Counted from the first letter of the stretch, positions 40,818-54,571 are shown. The stretch is DNA of 64,000 nt from Gordonia insulae (GCF_003855095.1 NZ_CP033972.1:930001-994000), one strand, 5' to 3'. Notes: generated from the letters alone by a model not told the origin. Program-made: numbers and translations.

Positions 40818-42434
40818 TCAGTGCGTCACCACGAACCGATCCATCGTGCGCTCGGCCATCGCCGCGATGGTGAGGGACGGGTTCACGAGCCCGACCGCAC
40901 CCGGTGCGAACGCCCCGTCGACGACGTAGAGGTTGTCGTAACCGTGGACGGCTCCGTTCTGGTCGGCGGCCTGGTTGATCACGACTCCGCCGAGTCCGTG
41001 ATAGGTACTGCCCGAACCGAATCCCGCGGCGCGTGAGTACACGGGGAAGCCGCCGACGCGGCCGTGACGCGCCTCGGCACGTTGATGGAAGTGCTCGGCG
41101 AAGGCCGCTCCGCGTCTGTCGAGGACGTTGCCCTCGGGATGGGGGTAGTTGAGCACCGCCGCGCGGCCGGCGTGGTCGTAGTCGACGGTCCCGCGTTCAT
41201 CGGTGTGCACCTGGATCAGGTTCGTCGTCAGGGTCTTGCCGAGCGGCGACGGCAGGGGAGTCGAGTGATAGACCATCGACACGGGGCCGCCCGCCATGCC
41301 GTCCTCGTACACTCGGCCGAATCCGGGGCCGCCCTGTATGGCGCCGTAATCATCGGTCAGTCCGGCACGTGCCGTCAGGAAGTCGCCGTTTGCACCGAAC
41401 CCGTCCCCGATTCGGGTGGAGAGTCGGGGGAGGGTGCCTCTGGCGCGGGCCTCGACGAGCAGGCGGGTCGTGTGGAACGAGCCGGCACCCAGGAAGAGAT
41501 GGTCGGCCTCGGCGGTGACGATGCGCACCGTGCGGTGCTGATCGTCGATCACCCGCGCCTTGACGATGAAACCCGCCCGGCGCGAACGGGGTCGGATCTC
41601 GAAGACCTCGTGCATCGGTTTGATGGTGACGTTGCCGGTGCGCTCTGCGGCCGGAAGGTAATTGTGGTCGGTGGAGTTCTTCGCGCCACTGTTGACGCCG
41701 AAACCGAGCTCGCCGATCGTGATCGACGGGGTCGCCTTCCCGCTCAACTCGTCGCGCACGATGTCCCAGTCGATCGCATAGTCGAATGCGACCGGCTCCT
41801 TGCCGTACCGACGAACCGTCGCGGCCCACGACCGGGCGCCGACGTAGCGCGGATGCGCCATGATGTCGGCAGGCAACGGGGAGGCGTTCAGCATCGCCAG
41901 GGCGCGCGGATAGTAGGTCGCGGCAAGGGAATCGTAGTCGGCGACCTCGGGGAAGACGTGCCGGAAATCCTGCTTGCGCGGGATGGCCGTGAACGCGCCG
42001 AACGCCAGCGATCCACCGCCGACCCCGACCCCGTAGACCGACGAGATCCCGTTACCTTTCACCGTGTCCAGGAGGCCGGGATAGCGCTGGACGGGAATGC
42101 CCAGCGTCGAGGTCAGTCCGACAGTGTCGCTGAACCACGCAGCGCGGCCGTCCGGCGCGGTCGTCGATGCGAATGTGTTGCCGTCCTTGCGGATCGTCCA
42201 GCGGCGGCCACGTTCGAAGACCGTGGTCCGGAAGCCGGCCTCGCCCAGGCGCAGTGCGGCGACCGACCCGCCGAAGCCGGTCCCGATGACGATGGCACTC
42301 TTGCCGGAATCATTCGGGGCAGCAACGGCATTCGCGCCCGCGGCAGCCAGGGCGCCGAGTGCGCCGAGGCCGGCAGCCGAGCGGAGGGCGGTCCGACGCG
42401 AGATCCGCGTCGTGTGGCGGAGATCAGAATTCAC
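40818..42434 (-). CDS. Secreted GMC-type cholesterol oxidase-like protein (copy 1)
   Basis: A 538-aa FAD enzyme of the cholesterol oxidase class, oxidising a 3-hydroxysteroid with O2 and isomerising the product. A Tat signal is present (ISRRTALRSAAGLGALGALA, then ANAVAAP), so it is exported folded. FAD binding is at IVIGTGFGGSVAALRLGEAG. The catalytic His fits TYHGLGGVV and the Asn VGLVNPSLTI near the C-terminus. It is a clear tandem paralogue of the next gene. GTG 42434 lies 6 nt after TAAGGT, and DtxR-like sequences cover this promoter. Confidence 0.88.
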   Translation of the reverse strand: MNSDLRHTTRISRRTALRSAAGLGALGALAAAGANAVAAPNDSGKSAIVIGTGFGGSVAALRLGEAGFRTTVFERGRRWTIRKDGNTFASTTAPDGRAAWFSDTVGLTSTLGIPVQRYPGLLDTVKGNGISSVYGVGVGGGSLAFGAFTAIPRKQDFRHVFPEVADYDSLAATYYPRALAMLNASPLPADIMAHPRYVGARSWAATVRRYGKEPVAFDYAIDWDIVRDELSGKATPSITIGELGFGVNSGAKNSTDHNYLPAAERTGNVTIKPMHEVFEIRPRSRRAGFIVKARVIDDQHRTVRIVTAEADHLFLGAGSFHTTRLLVEARARGTLPRLSTRIGDGFGANGDFLTARAGLTDDYGAIQGGPGFGRVYEDGMAGGPVSMVYHSTPLPSPLGKTLTTNLIQVHTDERGTVDYDHAGRAAVLNYPHPEGNVLDRRGAAFAEHFHQRAEARHGRVGGFPVYSRAAGFGSGSTYHGLGGVVINQAADQNGAVHGYDNLYVVDGAFAPGAVGLVNPSLTIAAMAERTMDRFVVTH

Positions 42435-42440
42435 CCGGTG

Positions 42441-42477
42441 ACCTTAGCGTGACCTAAGTAAGGTTAGGAATACCTTA
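42441..42477. promoter_or_regulatory. -10 box and DtxR-like site before GMC oxidase copy 1
   Basis: TAAGGT (minus strand, 42446-42441) sits 6 nt before the GTG start. TAAGGTTAGGAATACCTTA at 42459-42477 matches 14 of 19 positions of the DtxR/IdeR consensus and has AAGGT/ACCTT arms. A weaker half-match begins at 42444. Iron-dependent control is suggested, not shown. Confidence 0.55.
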
Positions 42478-42521
42478 AGGCTGCGTTAAGGTGTGGGATG
42501 AATCACGCCTGTCCGCCAGGC

Positions 42522-44135
42522 TCAGCGGCCGGCCAGGAACCTGTCCATCGTGCGTTCGGCGAGGGCGGTGATCGTCAACGACGGGTTCACGAGCCCGACG
42601 GCGCCGGGGATGAACGAGCCGTCGACCACATACAGGTTGTCGTACCCGCGCACCGCGCCGTCCATCGTCGCGGCCGATCCCATCACCACGCCGCCGAGGC
42701 CGTGGAAGGTGCTGGCCGACCCGAAACCCATCGCGCGCGACGAGAGCGGAATCCCGTTGGCGGGGTAGCCGAACCGCGTCTCGGTCCGCTCATGGAAGCG
42801 ATTGATGAACGCGTTGCTCCGCCGATCGAGGTCGCTGGTCCCCTCGGCGTACGGATAGTTGAGGACGGCTCGCCGGGTGGACTGGTCGTAGTCGATGGTG
42901 CCGCGCTCATCGGTGTGCGCCTGCACGAGGTTGGTCGTCAGCACCTTGCCCAGGGGTGAGGGCAACGGCGTCGCCTGGTAGACCATCGAGACCGGACCGC
43001 CGGGCAGGGTGTCGTCGTAGAACCGGGCATACCCGGGACCGCCCTGGATGGCGCCGAAGTCCTCGCGCGGGTTCGACCGCGTGGTGAGGAAGTCGCCGTT
43101 GACGCCGAAGCCGTCGCCGATGCGGGGGGACAGCCGGGGCAGTGCACCCTGTGCCCGCGCACGCACGAGCAGCGCGGTGGTGTGGAACGAGCCCGCGGCC
43201 ATGAACAGATGGTCGGCCTCGGCGGTCACCGTCCGGACCGTCCGTCCGCGTTCGTCGAGCACGCGTGCCGACACCACGAATCCCTTACGCCGCGAGCGCG
43301 GTCGGATGTCGAAGACCTCATGCATCGGTTTGATCGTCACGTTGCCGGTGCGTTCGGCCGCCGGCAGCACGGTGTGATCGAGGGACTTCTTGGCGCCGCT
43401 GTTCACGCCGTAGCTCAGGTCGCCGACGGAGACACCCGGTGGCTTGGTGCCGCGCAGTTCGGCGCGGACCAGATCCCAGTCGATGGCGAAGTCGAAGAGA
43501 TGCGGCGTCGCGCCGTACCGGGCGACGACCTTCAGCCAGGACCGTGCGCCGACGTACTGCGGGTGGGCCAGGATGTCGTCGGGCAGCGGAGAGACGCCGA
43601 GCATCTTCTTGGCCCGCGGGTAGTACACGCGGGCCAGCTCGGGATAGTCGGCGGCCCGGGGGAAGATGAGTTCGAAGTCCACCCGGCGGGGCATGGGGGT
43701 GAACGATCCGAAGACGAGCGAGCCGCCACCCACGCCGGCGCCGTAGACGGCTTCGACGCCGTTGCCCATGACGTGATCGAGCACGCCGGGATACGGTTCG
43801 GTCGGAACGGCGAGCGCGGAGCTGACCCCGGCGGTGCTACCGAACCAGGCGGTGCGCTTGTCGGGGGAGGCGAACGTCGCGAAGGTGTTTCCGTCGGGGC
43901 GGATGTTCCATCGCCGGCCGCGTTCGAACACGGTGGTGGCGATGCCGGCCTGCCCGAGCCGGAGAGCGGCGACCGAGCCGCCGAAACCGGTGCCGATCAC
44001 GATCGCCGTCTCGCCCGGCGCCGCCGACACGCGGCCGGTGCCGGCGGCCAGCGCACCCAGCGCACCGAGTCCGGCGGCCCCACGCACCACCGCGCGGCGT
44101 GATATCGGTGCGCTGGGTGCCGTTTCGCGATTCAT
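42522..44135 (-). CDS. Secreted GMC-type cholesterol oxidase-like protein (copy 2)
   Basis: A 537-aa paralogue of the preceding gene with the same layout: Tat signal (ISRRAVVRGAAGLGALGALA), FAD motif IVIGTGFGGSVAALRLGQAG, TFHGLGGVV and VGLVNPSLTI. The two proteins align end to end, so they arose by tandem duplication and have since diverged clearly. ATG 44135 lies exactly 7 nt after TAGAGT (minus strand), so the transcript is probably leaderless. A GGTGA-ACC-TCACC palindrome with partial iron-box match lies just upstream. Confidence 0.88.
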   Translation of the reverse strand: MNRETAPSAPISRRAVVRGAAGLGALGALAAGTGRVSAAPGETAIVIGTGFGGSVAALRLGQAGIATTVFERGRRWNIRPDGNTFATFASPDKRTAWFGSTAGVSSALAVPTEPYPGVLDHVMGNGVEAVYGAGVGGGSLVFGSFTPMPRRVDFELIFPRAADYPELARVYYPRAKKMLGVSPLPDDILAHPQYVGARSWLKVVARYGATPHLFDFAIDWDLVRAELRGTKPPGVSVGDLSYGVNSGAKKSLDHTVLPAAERTGNVTIKPMHEVFDIRPRSRRKGFVVSARVLDERGRTVRTVTAEADHLFMAAGSFHTTALLVRARAQGALPRLSPRIGDGFGVNGDFLTTRSNPREDFGAIQGGPGYARFYDDTLPGGPVSMVYQATPLPSPLGKVLTTNLVQAHTDERGTIDYDQSTRRAVLNYPYAEGTSDLDRRSNAFINRFHERTETRFGYPANGIPLSSRAMGFGSASTFHGLGGVVMGSAATMDGAVRGYDNLYVVDGSFIPGAVGLVNPSLTITALAERTMDRFLAGR

Positions 44136-44153
44136 TCATCGAACTCTAGCCAC

Positions 44154-44172
44154 TTAGGTGAACCTCACCAAG
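44154..44172. promoter_or_regulatory. Possible DtxR-like site before GMC oxidase copy 2
   Basis: TTAGGTGAACCTCACCAAG matches 12 of 19 DtxR/IdeR consensus positions. Its core GGTGA-ACC-TCACC is a perfect 13-bp palindrome that could serve a different regulator. It lies 6 bp upstream of the -10-like TAGAGT. Confidence 0.4.
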
Positions 44173-44209
44173 CACTGATTTCGGGCGGATGCGAATCGGC
44201 GGTGGCGGC

Positions 44210-44776
44210 TCAGCGTTCGATGCGGACGGACTCCTCGACGAGGTCGAGGACCGCGTGGAGGTCATCGGTGGGCTGGCCGGTCGCCAGACGTGTGATCAAG
44301 CCGTCGAGAACGAGATCGAGGTAGCGGACGAGCACGTCGGTCGGCACGTCGTCGCGCAGGCGACCGGCTTGCCGGCCGCGCTCGAGGCGCCGCAGGGTGG
44401 CCTGTTCGACATCGGCCGAATGCGCCAGCCATGCGGAGCGGAACGAGGGATCGGTGCGCAACTTGCGGGCGATCTCCAGCCGGGTCCCCAGCCAATCGAA
44501 ATCCTGTGGGCGCGCCAGCATGTCGCGCATCACCTGGACCAGACCCTGCTCGGCGGCGACGTCGGCCATGCGTTCGGCGTCCTCGTGCGCCAGCGCGAGG
44601 AACAACGCTTCCTTGTCGCGGAAATGGTGGAAGATCGCACCGCGAGAGAGGCCGGTCGATTCCTCTATGCGCTTGACGGTGGCACCGTCGTAGCCGTACT
44701 CGGCGAAGCAGTGCCGCGCGCCGTCGAGGATCTCTCGACGACGCGCGGCGAGCCGGTCATCACTGACCTTGGGCAC
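44210..44776 (-). CDS. acnR: TetR-family repressor AcnR
   Basis: A 188-aa TetR regulator. The N-terminal HTH is seen in ILDGARHCFAEYGYDGATVK and STGLSRGAIFHHFRDKEALF (residues about 16-60). It lies 15 bp downstream of acnA on the same strand, the arrangement of acn-acnR in Corynebacterium glutamicum, where AcnR represses aconitase. An AcnR-type operator is present in the acnA promoter 3 kb away, so autoregulation through the acnA transcript is likely. Start GTG 44776. Confidence 0.9.
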   Translation of the reverse strand: MPKVSDDRLAARRREILDGARHCFAEYGYDGATVKRIEESTGLSRGAIFHHFRDKEALFLALAHEDAERMADVAAEQGLVQVMRDMLARPQDFDWLGTRLEIARKLRTDPSFRSAWLAHSADVEQATLRRLERGRQAGRLRDDVPTDVLVRYLDLVLDGLITRLATGQPTDDLHAVLDLVEESVRIER

Positions 44777-44791
44777 TTCTGTGCTCCCTGC

Positions 44792-47827
<3,036 letters not shown>

Positions 47828-47830
47828 TCA

Positions 47831-47860
47831 ATGTTAACAGTACGGCCGTACTGTTAACAA
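47831..47860 (-). promoter_or_regulatory. acnA promoter containing an AcnR operator
   Basis: On the minus strand TTGTTA (47860-47855) and TAACAT (47836-47831) stand 18 bp apart as -35 and -10. Between them CAGTACGGCCGTACTG (47838-47853) is a perfect 16-bp palindrome of the AcnR type (CAGNAC-N4-GTACTG, as I recall from C. glutamicum). It sits inside a 28-bp perfect palindrome (47832-47859). The predicted mRNA leader is about 230 nt. Confidence 0.75.
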
Positions 47861-48071
47861 TCCGACCCCGTCCGCGACACACGGAGGTCACGCGTTCGAT
47901 CCGGACCGGGTTGTCCAGACGTGTCCATTCTGTCGTACGGTGCTGCAGGAGGTTTGGCGAGCCGCGGCTGTGCGTGCGAATTTAATGCTTGCGAAACCTG
48001 GTCGGTGATGCCGCGACACGGCCCGGCGACCGTTGCCGGGTGACGGTAGGGATCGATGTGAGGATGGCCAG
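47861..48071. promoter_or_regulatory. Upstream region of the DUF6676-like gene
   Basis: About 210 bp between the acnA promoter and ATG 48072. It must contain the rightward promoter. No ORF with family similarity and no clear operator was seen. Confidence 0.4.
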
Positions 48072-48674
48072 ATGAGTCCGGGTGCGACGACGCAGAATGT
48101 GCTGGCCCTTCCGGCGATGGGGGTGCCGTCGCCGTCGATCATCCCCGAGGACGTCGACATGTCCGCGATCCTCGCCGACATCCAAGAGGACGGCGTTGCC
48201 GCGCCCGCCGACCAGGTCGACGGGCTGCGCCAGGTCGTCGCGCACGCGAAGTCCGAGGGCTACGACGTCAGTTTCGTGGTCCTGCCCACCGCGCAGCCGA
48301 AGTTCACCTACTACCGCGACATCGCCACCGAACTGCAGTCCGAGGTCGGTGGGACGGTCATCGTCCTCGGCCCGAACTCGGTGGGGAGCTCGTCGCCATA
48401 CTTCAGCCGGGTGCAGCAGGAAGAGGCGACCGACAACCTCACGCTGACCAACCCTCCGCTCGCCGCCCGCCAGATGTGGGATCAGATGAGCGGGCCGTCG
48501 TTGAACTGGACGGCCATCAGCCTCGTCCTGATCGTCGTGGTCGTCGTCGGCGCCGTGATCGCGCGGCTCCGTTCGACACGTCGGGCGCGGATCGCCGATC
48601 GCGACACCGCCGAGTCGGCGCCGGAAGGCGCCGCGGGTCCCGGAACCACGGACCTCGCTCGCGACCTGCCGTAG
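48072..48674 (+). CDS. DUF6676-like membrane protein (Rv1476 homologue)
   Basis: A 200-aa protein with a soluble N-terminal domain of about 145 residues (VDMSAILADIQEDGVAAPAD, VSFVVLPTAQPKFTYYRDIA) and one C-terminal transmembrane helix around WTAISLVLIVVVVVGAVIA, followed by a short charged tail. It lies between acnA and the RipA-like gene, exactly where Rv1476 lies. Function is unknown; the shared locus suggests cell-envelope work. Confidence 0.8.
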   Translation: MSPGATTQNVLALPAMGVPSPSIIPEDVDMSAILADIQEDGVAAPADQVDGLRQVVAHAKSEGYDVSFVVLPTAQPKFTYYRDIATELQSEVGGTVIVLGPNSVGSSSPYFSRVQQEEATDNLTLTNPPLAARQMWDQMSGPSLNWTAISLVLIVVVVVGAVIARLRSTRRARIADRDTAESAPEGAAGPGTTDLARDLP

Positions 48675-49039
48675 TCGGCCGGGCCGGGACCGCCGATCGT
48701 CGCATCTTTCGTGCCCTTACACCGCGTTCCGCGTTGATCGCCCATGGGCATGCCCGAGTGCGTCTTTCGTTGCGAATTCGAGACCTCTCGAATCGCTGGG
48801 TCTTTTGACCAGTTCACAGCATTTTCGCAGGTAATCACCCCAATGTAATTCGTGACGTTTGTTTTCCGATGTGTCCGATGTGACGTACGGTTCTGTTGTC
48901 ACGTGTGGTGCCCAAGTTATGGGCGGCACCGCATGTGATGCATGGTGCAGGTCGAGTACGCGGTCGGGATCGGACAGGCACCAACGTCGCAAACGGTGCG
49001 GATGTGGCGGGGTTTGCCGCGAACGACAAGGGAGAACTG
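48675..49039. other. Long untranslated region before the RipA-like gene
   Basis: 365 bp without a credible ORF and with lower GC than its surroundings around 48770-48900. GTGACGT occurs twice (about 48852 and 48879), with TGTCACGTG just after. These may be binding sites of an envelope regulator such as MtrA, but I cannot match a consensus. I looked for a c-di-AMP (ydaO) riboswitch and did not find its conserved core. Confidence 0.45.
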
Positions 49040-50563
49040 GTGAGGCGAGCTAATACCGGTGTGGCGCGTGGGGGCCGAATGTCGACGCCACCACTGGCCC
49101 GCCTCTGCGCGCTGATGGTGATCGTCGTCCTCGGCGCGATCGGTGCCGGCCAGGCGAATGCGGCGCCGCGCGGTCAATCCGGGGTGTCGGGACTGATCAA
49201 CCAGATCGCCAAGGCCAATCAGAACATCGCCGACCTCGACAACGCGGTCGCGGTCCGGCAGGAGAACGTCAACCGCGCGCTCGTCGACTACCAGAACTCG
49301 GTGGCGGCCCAGAACCTCGCGACCGTTGCGGCCGGCTCGGCGAAGCGCTCGCTCGACGAAGCCGCGCGTCGGGTCGCCCGGGCGCAGGAATCCTTCGACA
49401 AGTTCGCGCGCGACGTCTACCGGCAGGGCAGCGCACAGGGCTCGATGTCGAATTACGTGTCCTCCGACAACCCGCAGTCCGTGCTCGACCGGATCACCGT
49501 GCTCGACCGGGTCGGCAAGCAGCAACGCGACACCATCGAGCGACTACAGGTCGCCCGCAACCAACAGGCCAACCGCGTGGCCGCCGTGCAGGCCACCAAG
49601 CGCCAGGCCGCCTTCGCGACCAAGAGCGCCGCCACCCGCAAGGACGACGCGCTCGCCGCCGTCGCGCAGGCGCGCACAGCCGCAGCGTCCGAGCAGCAGC
49701 GTCGCACCGATCTCATGCGCCAACGCGACAAGGTGCAGGCGTCCCTCGACAAGATCCGCGGGGTCGCGCCCCGGCGTGAGGTCGCCGACCCGACCGTCAA
49801 CGACCTCCTGAAGAACCTTTTCCCCGAGTCACCCGGCACCCCCTCGACCCCGGGGACGCCGGCGGCCCCCGGGACCGGCGGCGACAACCAGGCGCTCGCC
49901 GTTGCCGCCGAGGCCGCGGCGAAGCTCGCCCTCGACGTCGGGCAGAAGGTCCTCGCAGGCGTCGTCGGGCGCCAGCAGCTGCCGCATTCGCAGCTCCTCG
50001 ACGAACTCGGTATCGGCGGGTCCGACATGACCGGCAGCGGCGCCGACTCACTCAGTTCGACGCTGAGCACCGGCAGTCTCGGATCGCTGTTCGGCAGTTC
50101 GTCGGGCGGCGGCGGTGGCATGGTCCGGCCGGGCCTGCGTGGTCCGCAGGCGGTGGAGATCACCGTCAACCGGGCGCTGTCCCAGCTCAACGTCCCCTAT
50201 GCGTGGGGCGGCGGCGACGGCAACGGTCCGACCCGGGGTATCCGCGACGGTGGCGTGGCGGACAGCTACGGCGACTACAACAAGACCGGTTTCGACTGCT
50301 CCGGGTTGATGATCTACGCCTTCGCGGGGGTCGGCATCGATCTGCCGCACTACACCGGCTACCAGTACACCTCTGGTCCGCAGTTCCCGTTGTCGCAGAT
50401 GCGTCGTGGCGACATGATCTTCTACGGACCCAACGCCAGTCAGCACGTGGCGCTCTACCTCGGTGACAACAAGATGGTCGAGGCGCCGCAGTCGGGTGAC
50501 GTCGTGAAGGTCTCGCCGTTGCGTACCGCGGGTGCCATGCCCAACGTCGTGCGTCTGCTCTGA
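49040..50563 (+). CDS. ripA: RipA-like NlpC/P60 peptidoglycan endopeptidase
   Basis: A 507-aa secreted hydrolase that cuts peptide stems of peptidoglycan and is needed for septum resolution in mycobacteria. The signal peptide is LCALMVIVVLGAIGAGQANA. An N-terminal coiled coil of about 250 residues (QIAKANQNIADLDNAVAVRQ onward) is followed by a Pro/Gly-rich linker. The catalytic domain has its Cys in TGFDCSGLMIYAFAG and its His in SQHVALYLGDNKM. GTG 49040 has GGGAG about 6 nt upstream. M. tuberculosis has two tandem genes here (ripA, ripB); only one is present, so it may fill both roles. Confidence 0.9.
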   Translation: MRRANTGVARGGRMSTPPLARLCALMVIVVLGAIGAGQANAAPRGQSGVSGLINQIAKANQNIADLDNAVAVRQENVNRALVDYQNSVAAQNLATVAAGSAKRSLDEAARRVARAQESFDKFARDVYRQGSAQGSMSNYVSSDNPQSVLDRITVLDRVGKQQRDTIERLQVARNQQANRVAAVQATKRQAAFATKSAATRKDDALAAVAQARTAAASEQQRRTDLMRQRDKVQASLDKIRGVAPRREVADPTVNDLLKNLFPESPGTPSTPGTPAAPGTGGDNQALAVAAEAAAKLALDVGQKVLAGVVGRQQLPHSQLLDELGIGGSDMTGSGADSLSSTLSTGSLGSLFGSSSGGGGGMVRPGLRGPQAVEITVNRALSQLNVPYAWGGGDGNGPTRGIRDGGVADSYGDYNKTGFDCSGLMIYAFAGVGIDLPHYTGYQYTSGPQFPLSQMRRGDMIFYGPNASQHVALYLGDNKMVEAPQSGDVVKVSPLRTAGAMPNVVRLL

Positions 50564-50709
50564 GTCCGCGTCGCGCGGATGGTGTCGTCGGCCGTAGGGT
50601 CGACGCGGGCGACCCTTCTTGGCCGCATTTCAGACAACGCGACTACGCTGGCAGCGACACGACAGGCCGCCCCACATTGCTGCGCCCCGTAGACGAACAG
50701 GAGCACCGG

Positions 50710-51894
50710 TTGACCTCATCGCATCCCCCTGCCGACCCCGCGGGCGGAGCCGGCCGCGACGGATCGGTCACTCTGTCCGACAGCGACGTCAAGCTGCTCG
50801 AACGCGCGATCTACGAGGTGAAACGGGTCATCGTCGGGCAGGACGAGCTCGTCGAGCGCATCCTCGTCGGACTCCTGGCCCGCGGACACATTCTCCTCGA
50901 AGGTGTGCCGGGCGTGGCGAAGACGCTTGCCGTCGAGACGTTCGCGACCGTTGTCGGCGGATCGTTCTCGCGCGTCCAGTTCACGCCCGACCTCGTCCCG
51001 ACCGACCTCATCGGCACCCGGATCTACCGGCAGGGCCGTGAGGAGTTCGACACCGAACTCGGTCCGGTGGTCGCGAACTTCCTGCTCGCCGACGAGATCA
51101 ACCGTGCGCCGGCCAAGGTGCAGTCGGCGTTGCTGGAGGTGATGGCCGAGCGGCACGTGTCGATCGGCGGGACCACCTACGCGATGCCCGATCCGTTCCT
51201 GGTCATGGCCACGCAGAACCCGATCGAGAACGAGGGCGTCTATCCGCTGCCCGAGGCGCAGCGCGACCGGTTCCTGTTCAAGGTCCTCGTCGACTACCCG
51301 ACGGTCGAGGAAGAGCGCGAGATCGTCTATCGGATGGGCAACGTGCCCCCGTCGGCATCGCAGGTCCTCGACCCGGAGACGATGATCCGGCTCCAGCGGA
51401 CCGCGGCGAACGTGTTCGTCCATCACGCGCTGGTCGACTACGTCGTCCGCGTCATCAACGCCACGCGCCGGCCGGCCGAACTCGGACTGACCGACGTCGC
51501 CGCCTGGCTGTCCTATGGTGCGTCGCCGCGCGCGACCCTCGGCATCGTGGCGGCCGCACGGGCGCTCGCGCTGGTGCGCGGACGGGATTACGTGATCCCG
51601 CAGGACGTGGTCGAGATCGTGCCCGACGTGCTGCGGCATCGACTGGTGCTCAGCTACGACGCGCTGGCCGACGAGGTCGATGCCGACCAGGTCATCACCC
51701 GCGTGCTGCAGACCGTGGGTCTGCCACAGGTGGGCGCCCAACCGGTTGCCCCGTCGGGGGGCTATCCGGCACAGCCGGCCGGTCCGTCCGCCGGTAACCA
51801 GCAACCGCCGAATCAGCAGGCGCCGCAACAGTATCCGGGTCAGCCCAACGGTGCCGCGGTGAACCAGGCCTCGCCACGGTATGCCGGCCAATAG
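50710..51894 (+). CDS. moxR: MoxR-family AAA+ ATPase
   Basis: A 394-aa MoxR chaperone-like ATPase. Walker A is LLEGVPGVAKTLAVETFA (about residues 65-82), Walker B FLLADEINRAPAKVQSALLE, sensor 1 MATQNPIENEGVYPLPEAQ. A Gln/Pro/Gly-rich tail of about 45 residues follows. MoxR proteins work with VWA-domain proteins, and DUF58 and VWA genes follow directly. The start is TTG 50710 with AGGAG 7-8 nt upstream. It overlaps the DUF58 gene by 14 bp. Rv1479 (moxR1) holds this position in M. tuberculosis. Confidence 0.94.
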   Translation: MTSSHPPADPAGGAGRDGSVTLSDSDVKLLERAIYEVKRVIVGQDELVERILVGLLARGHILLEGVPGVAKTLAVETFATVVGGSFSRVQFTPDLVPTDLIGTRIYRQGREEFDTELGPVVANFLLADEINRAPAKVQSALLEVMAERHVSIGGTTYAMPDPFLVMATQNPIENEGVYPLPEAQRDRFLFKVLVDYPTVEEEREIVYRMGNVPPSASQVLDPETMIRLQRTAANVFVHHALVDYVVRVINATRRPAELGLTDVAAWLSYGASPRATLGIVAAARALALVRGRDYVIPQDVVEIVPDVLRHRLVLSYDALADEVDADQVITRVLQTVGLPQVGAQPVAPSGGYPAQPAGPSAGNQQPPNQQAPQQYPGQPNGAAVNQASPRYAGQ

Positions 51895-52819
51895 TGACCT
51901 GCCGTCGCTCGGCGCCGGCCTGTTGTCCGAACCGCAGTTGACCGCTGCGCTCAAGACACTGGAGCTGACCGTGCGTCGCAAGCTCGACGGCGTGCTGCAG
52001 GGGGAACACCTCGGCCTGATCCCGGGTCCGGGGTCCGAACCCGGTGAGGCGCGGGCCTATCAGCCCGGCGACGACATCCGCCGGATGGAATGGTCGGTGA
52101 CCGCGCGCACCACCCAACCGCACGTACGGCAGATGATCGCCGACCGCGAACTCGAGACATGGTTGGTGGTGGACGTGTCGGCGAGCCTGGATTTCGGCAC
52201 GGTCAACTGCACCAAACGTGATCTGGCGGTGGCTGCCGCGGCCGCCCTCGTGCATCTGACGTCGGGCGGTGGCAACCGCCACGGTGCCATCGTGGTGACC
52301 GGCGATCAGCTGGTGCGGGTGCCTGCGCGCAGCGGCCGGGCGCACGCCCAGAACCTGCTGAAGGCGATCGCGACGACCACCCGCGCGTCCACCGGGGTCC
52401 GCGGCGATCTGCACGCGGGGATCGAGGCCCTGCGTCGACCGCAGCGGCGCCGCGGACTCGCGGTGATCATCAGCGACTTCCTCGGTCCGATCGACTGGGA
52501 GCGCTCGCTGCGTGCCATCGGTGCCCACCACGAATTGCTCGCGGTCGAGGTACTCGACCCCCGCGACCTGGAACTCCCGGACATCGGTGAGGTCACGCTC
52601 GCCGACGCGGAGTCCGGCGAGGTCCGCGACATCACCGTCACGCCGGCGGTGCGCCGCGACTTCGCCGCGGCGGCCAGAGCCCATCAACAGAAAGTGCACC
52701 GGACGGTCCGCAGTTGTGGTGGCCCGGTGCTGAGCCTGTCCACCGATCGCGACTGGATCACCGACACGGTCAAGTTCGTCGCTCAACGCCGTCGCGGTCT
52801 GGCCGCCGGGGTCGGGTGA
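51881..52819 (+). CDS. DUF58 domain protein
   Basis: A 312-aa DUF58 protein. It contains GPGSEPGEARAYQPGDDIRR and MEWSVTARTTQPHVRQM (about residues 50-85), then a VWA-like fold (TWLVVDVSASLDFG). No membrane segment is visible. It lies in the MoxR-DUF58-VWA module (Rv1479-Rv1481 order), thought to act in folding or activation of envelope proteins. Overlap with moxR suggests coupling. Confidence 0.9.
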   Translation: MPANSDLPSLGAGLLSEPQLTAALKTLELTVRRKLDGVLQGEHLGLIPGPGSEPGEARAYQPGDDIRRMEWSVTARTTQPHVRQMIADRELETWLVVDVSASLDFGTVNCTKRDLAVAAAAALVHLTSGGGNRHGAIVVTGDQLVRVPARSGRAHAQNLLKAIATTTRASTGVRGDLHAGIEALRRPQRRRGLAVIISDFLGPIDWERSLRAIGAHHELLAVEVLDPRDLELPDIGEVTLADAESGEVRDITVTPAVRRDFAAAARAHQQKVHRTVRSCGGPVLSLSTDRDWITDTVKFVAQRRRGLAAGVG

Positions 52820-52826
52820 CGCGGAC

Positions 52827-54571
<1,745 letters not shown>

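Noticed and set aside
48675..49039. c-di-AMP (ydaO) riboswitch before the RipA-like gene
   Set aside because: The conserved core expected for that riboswitch class was not found.
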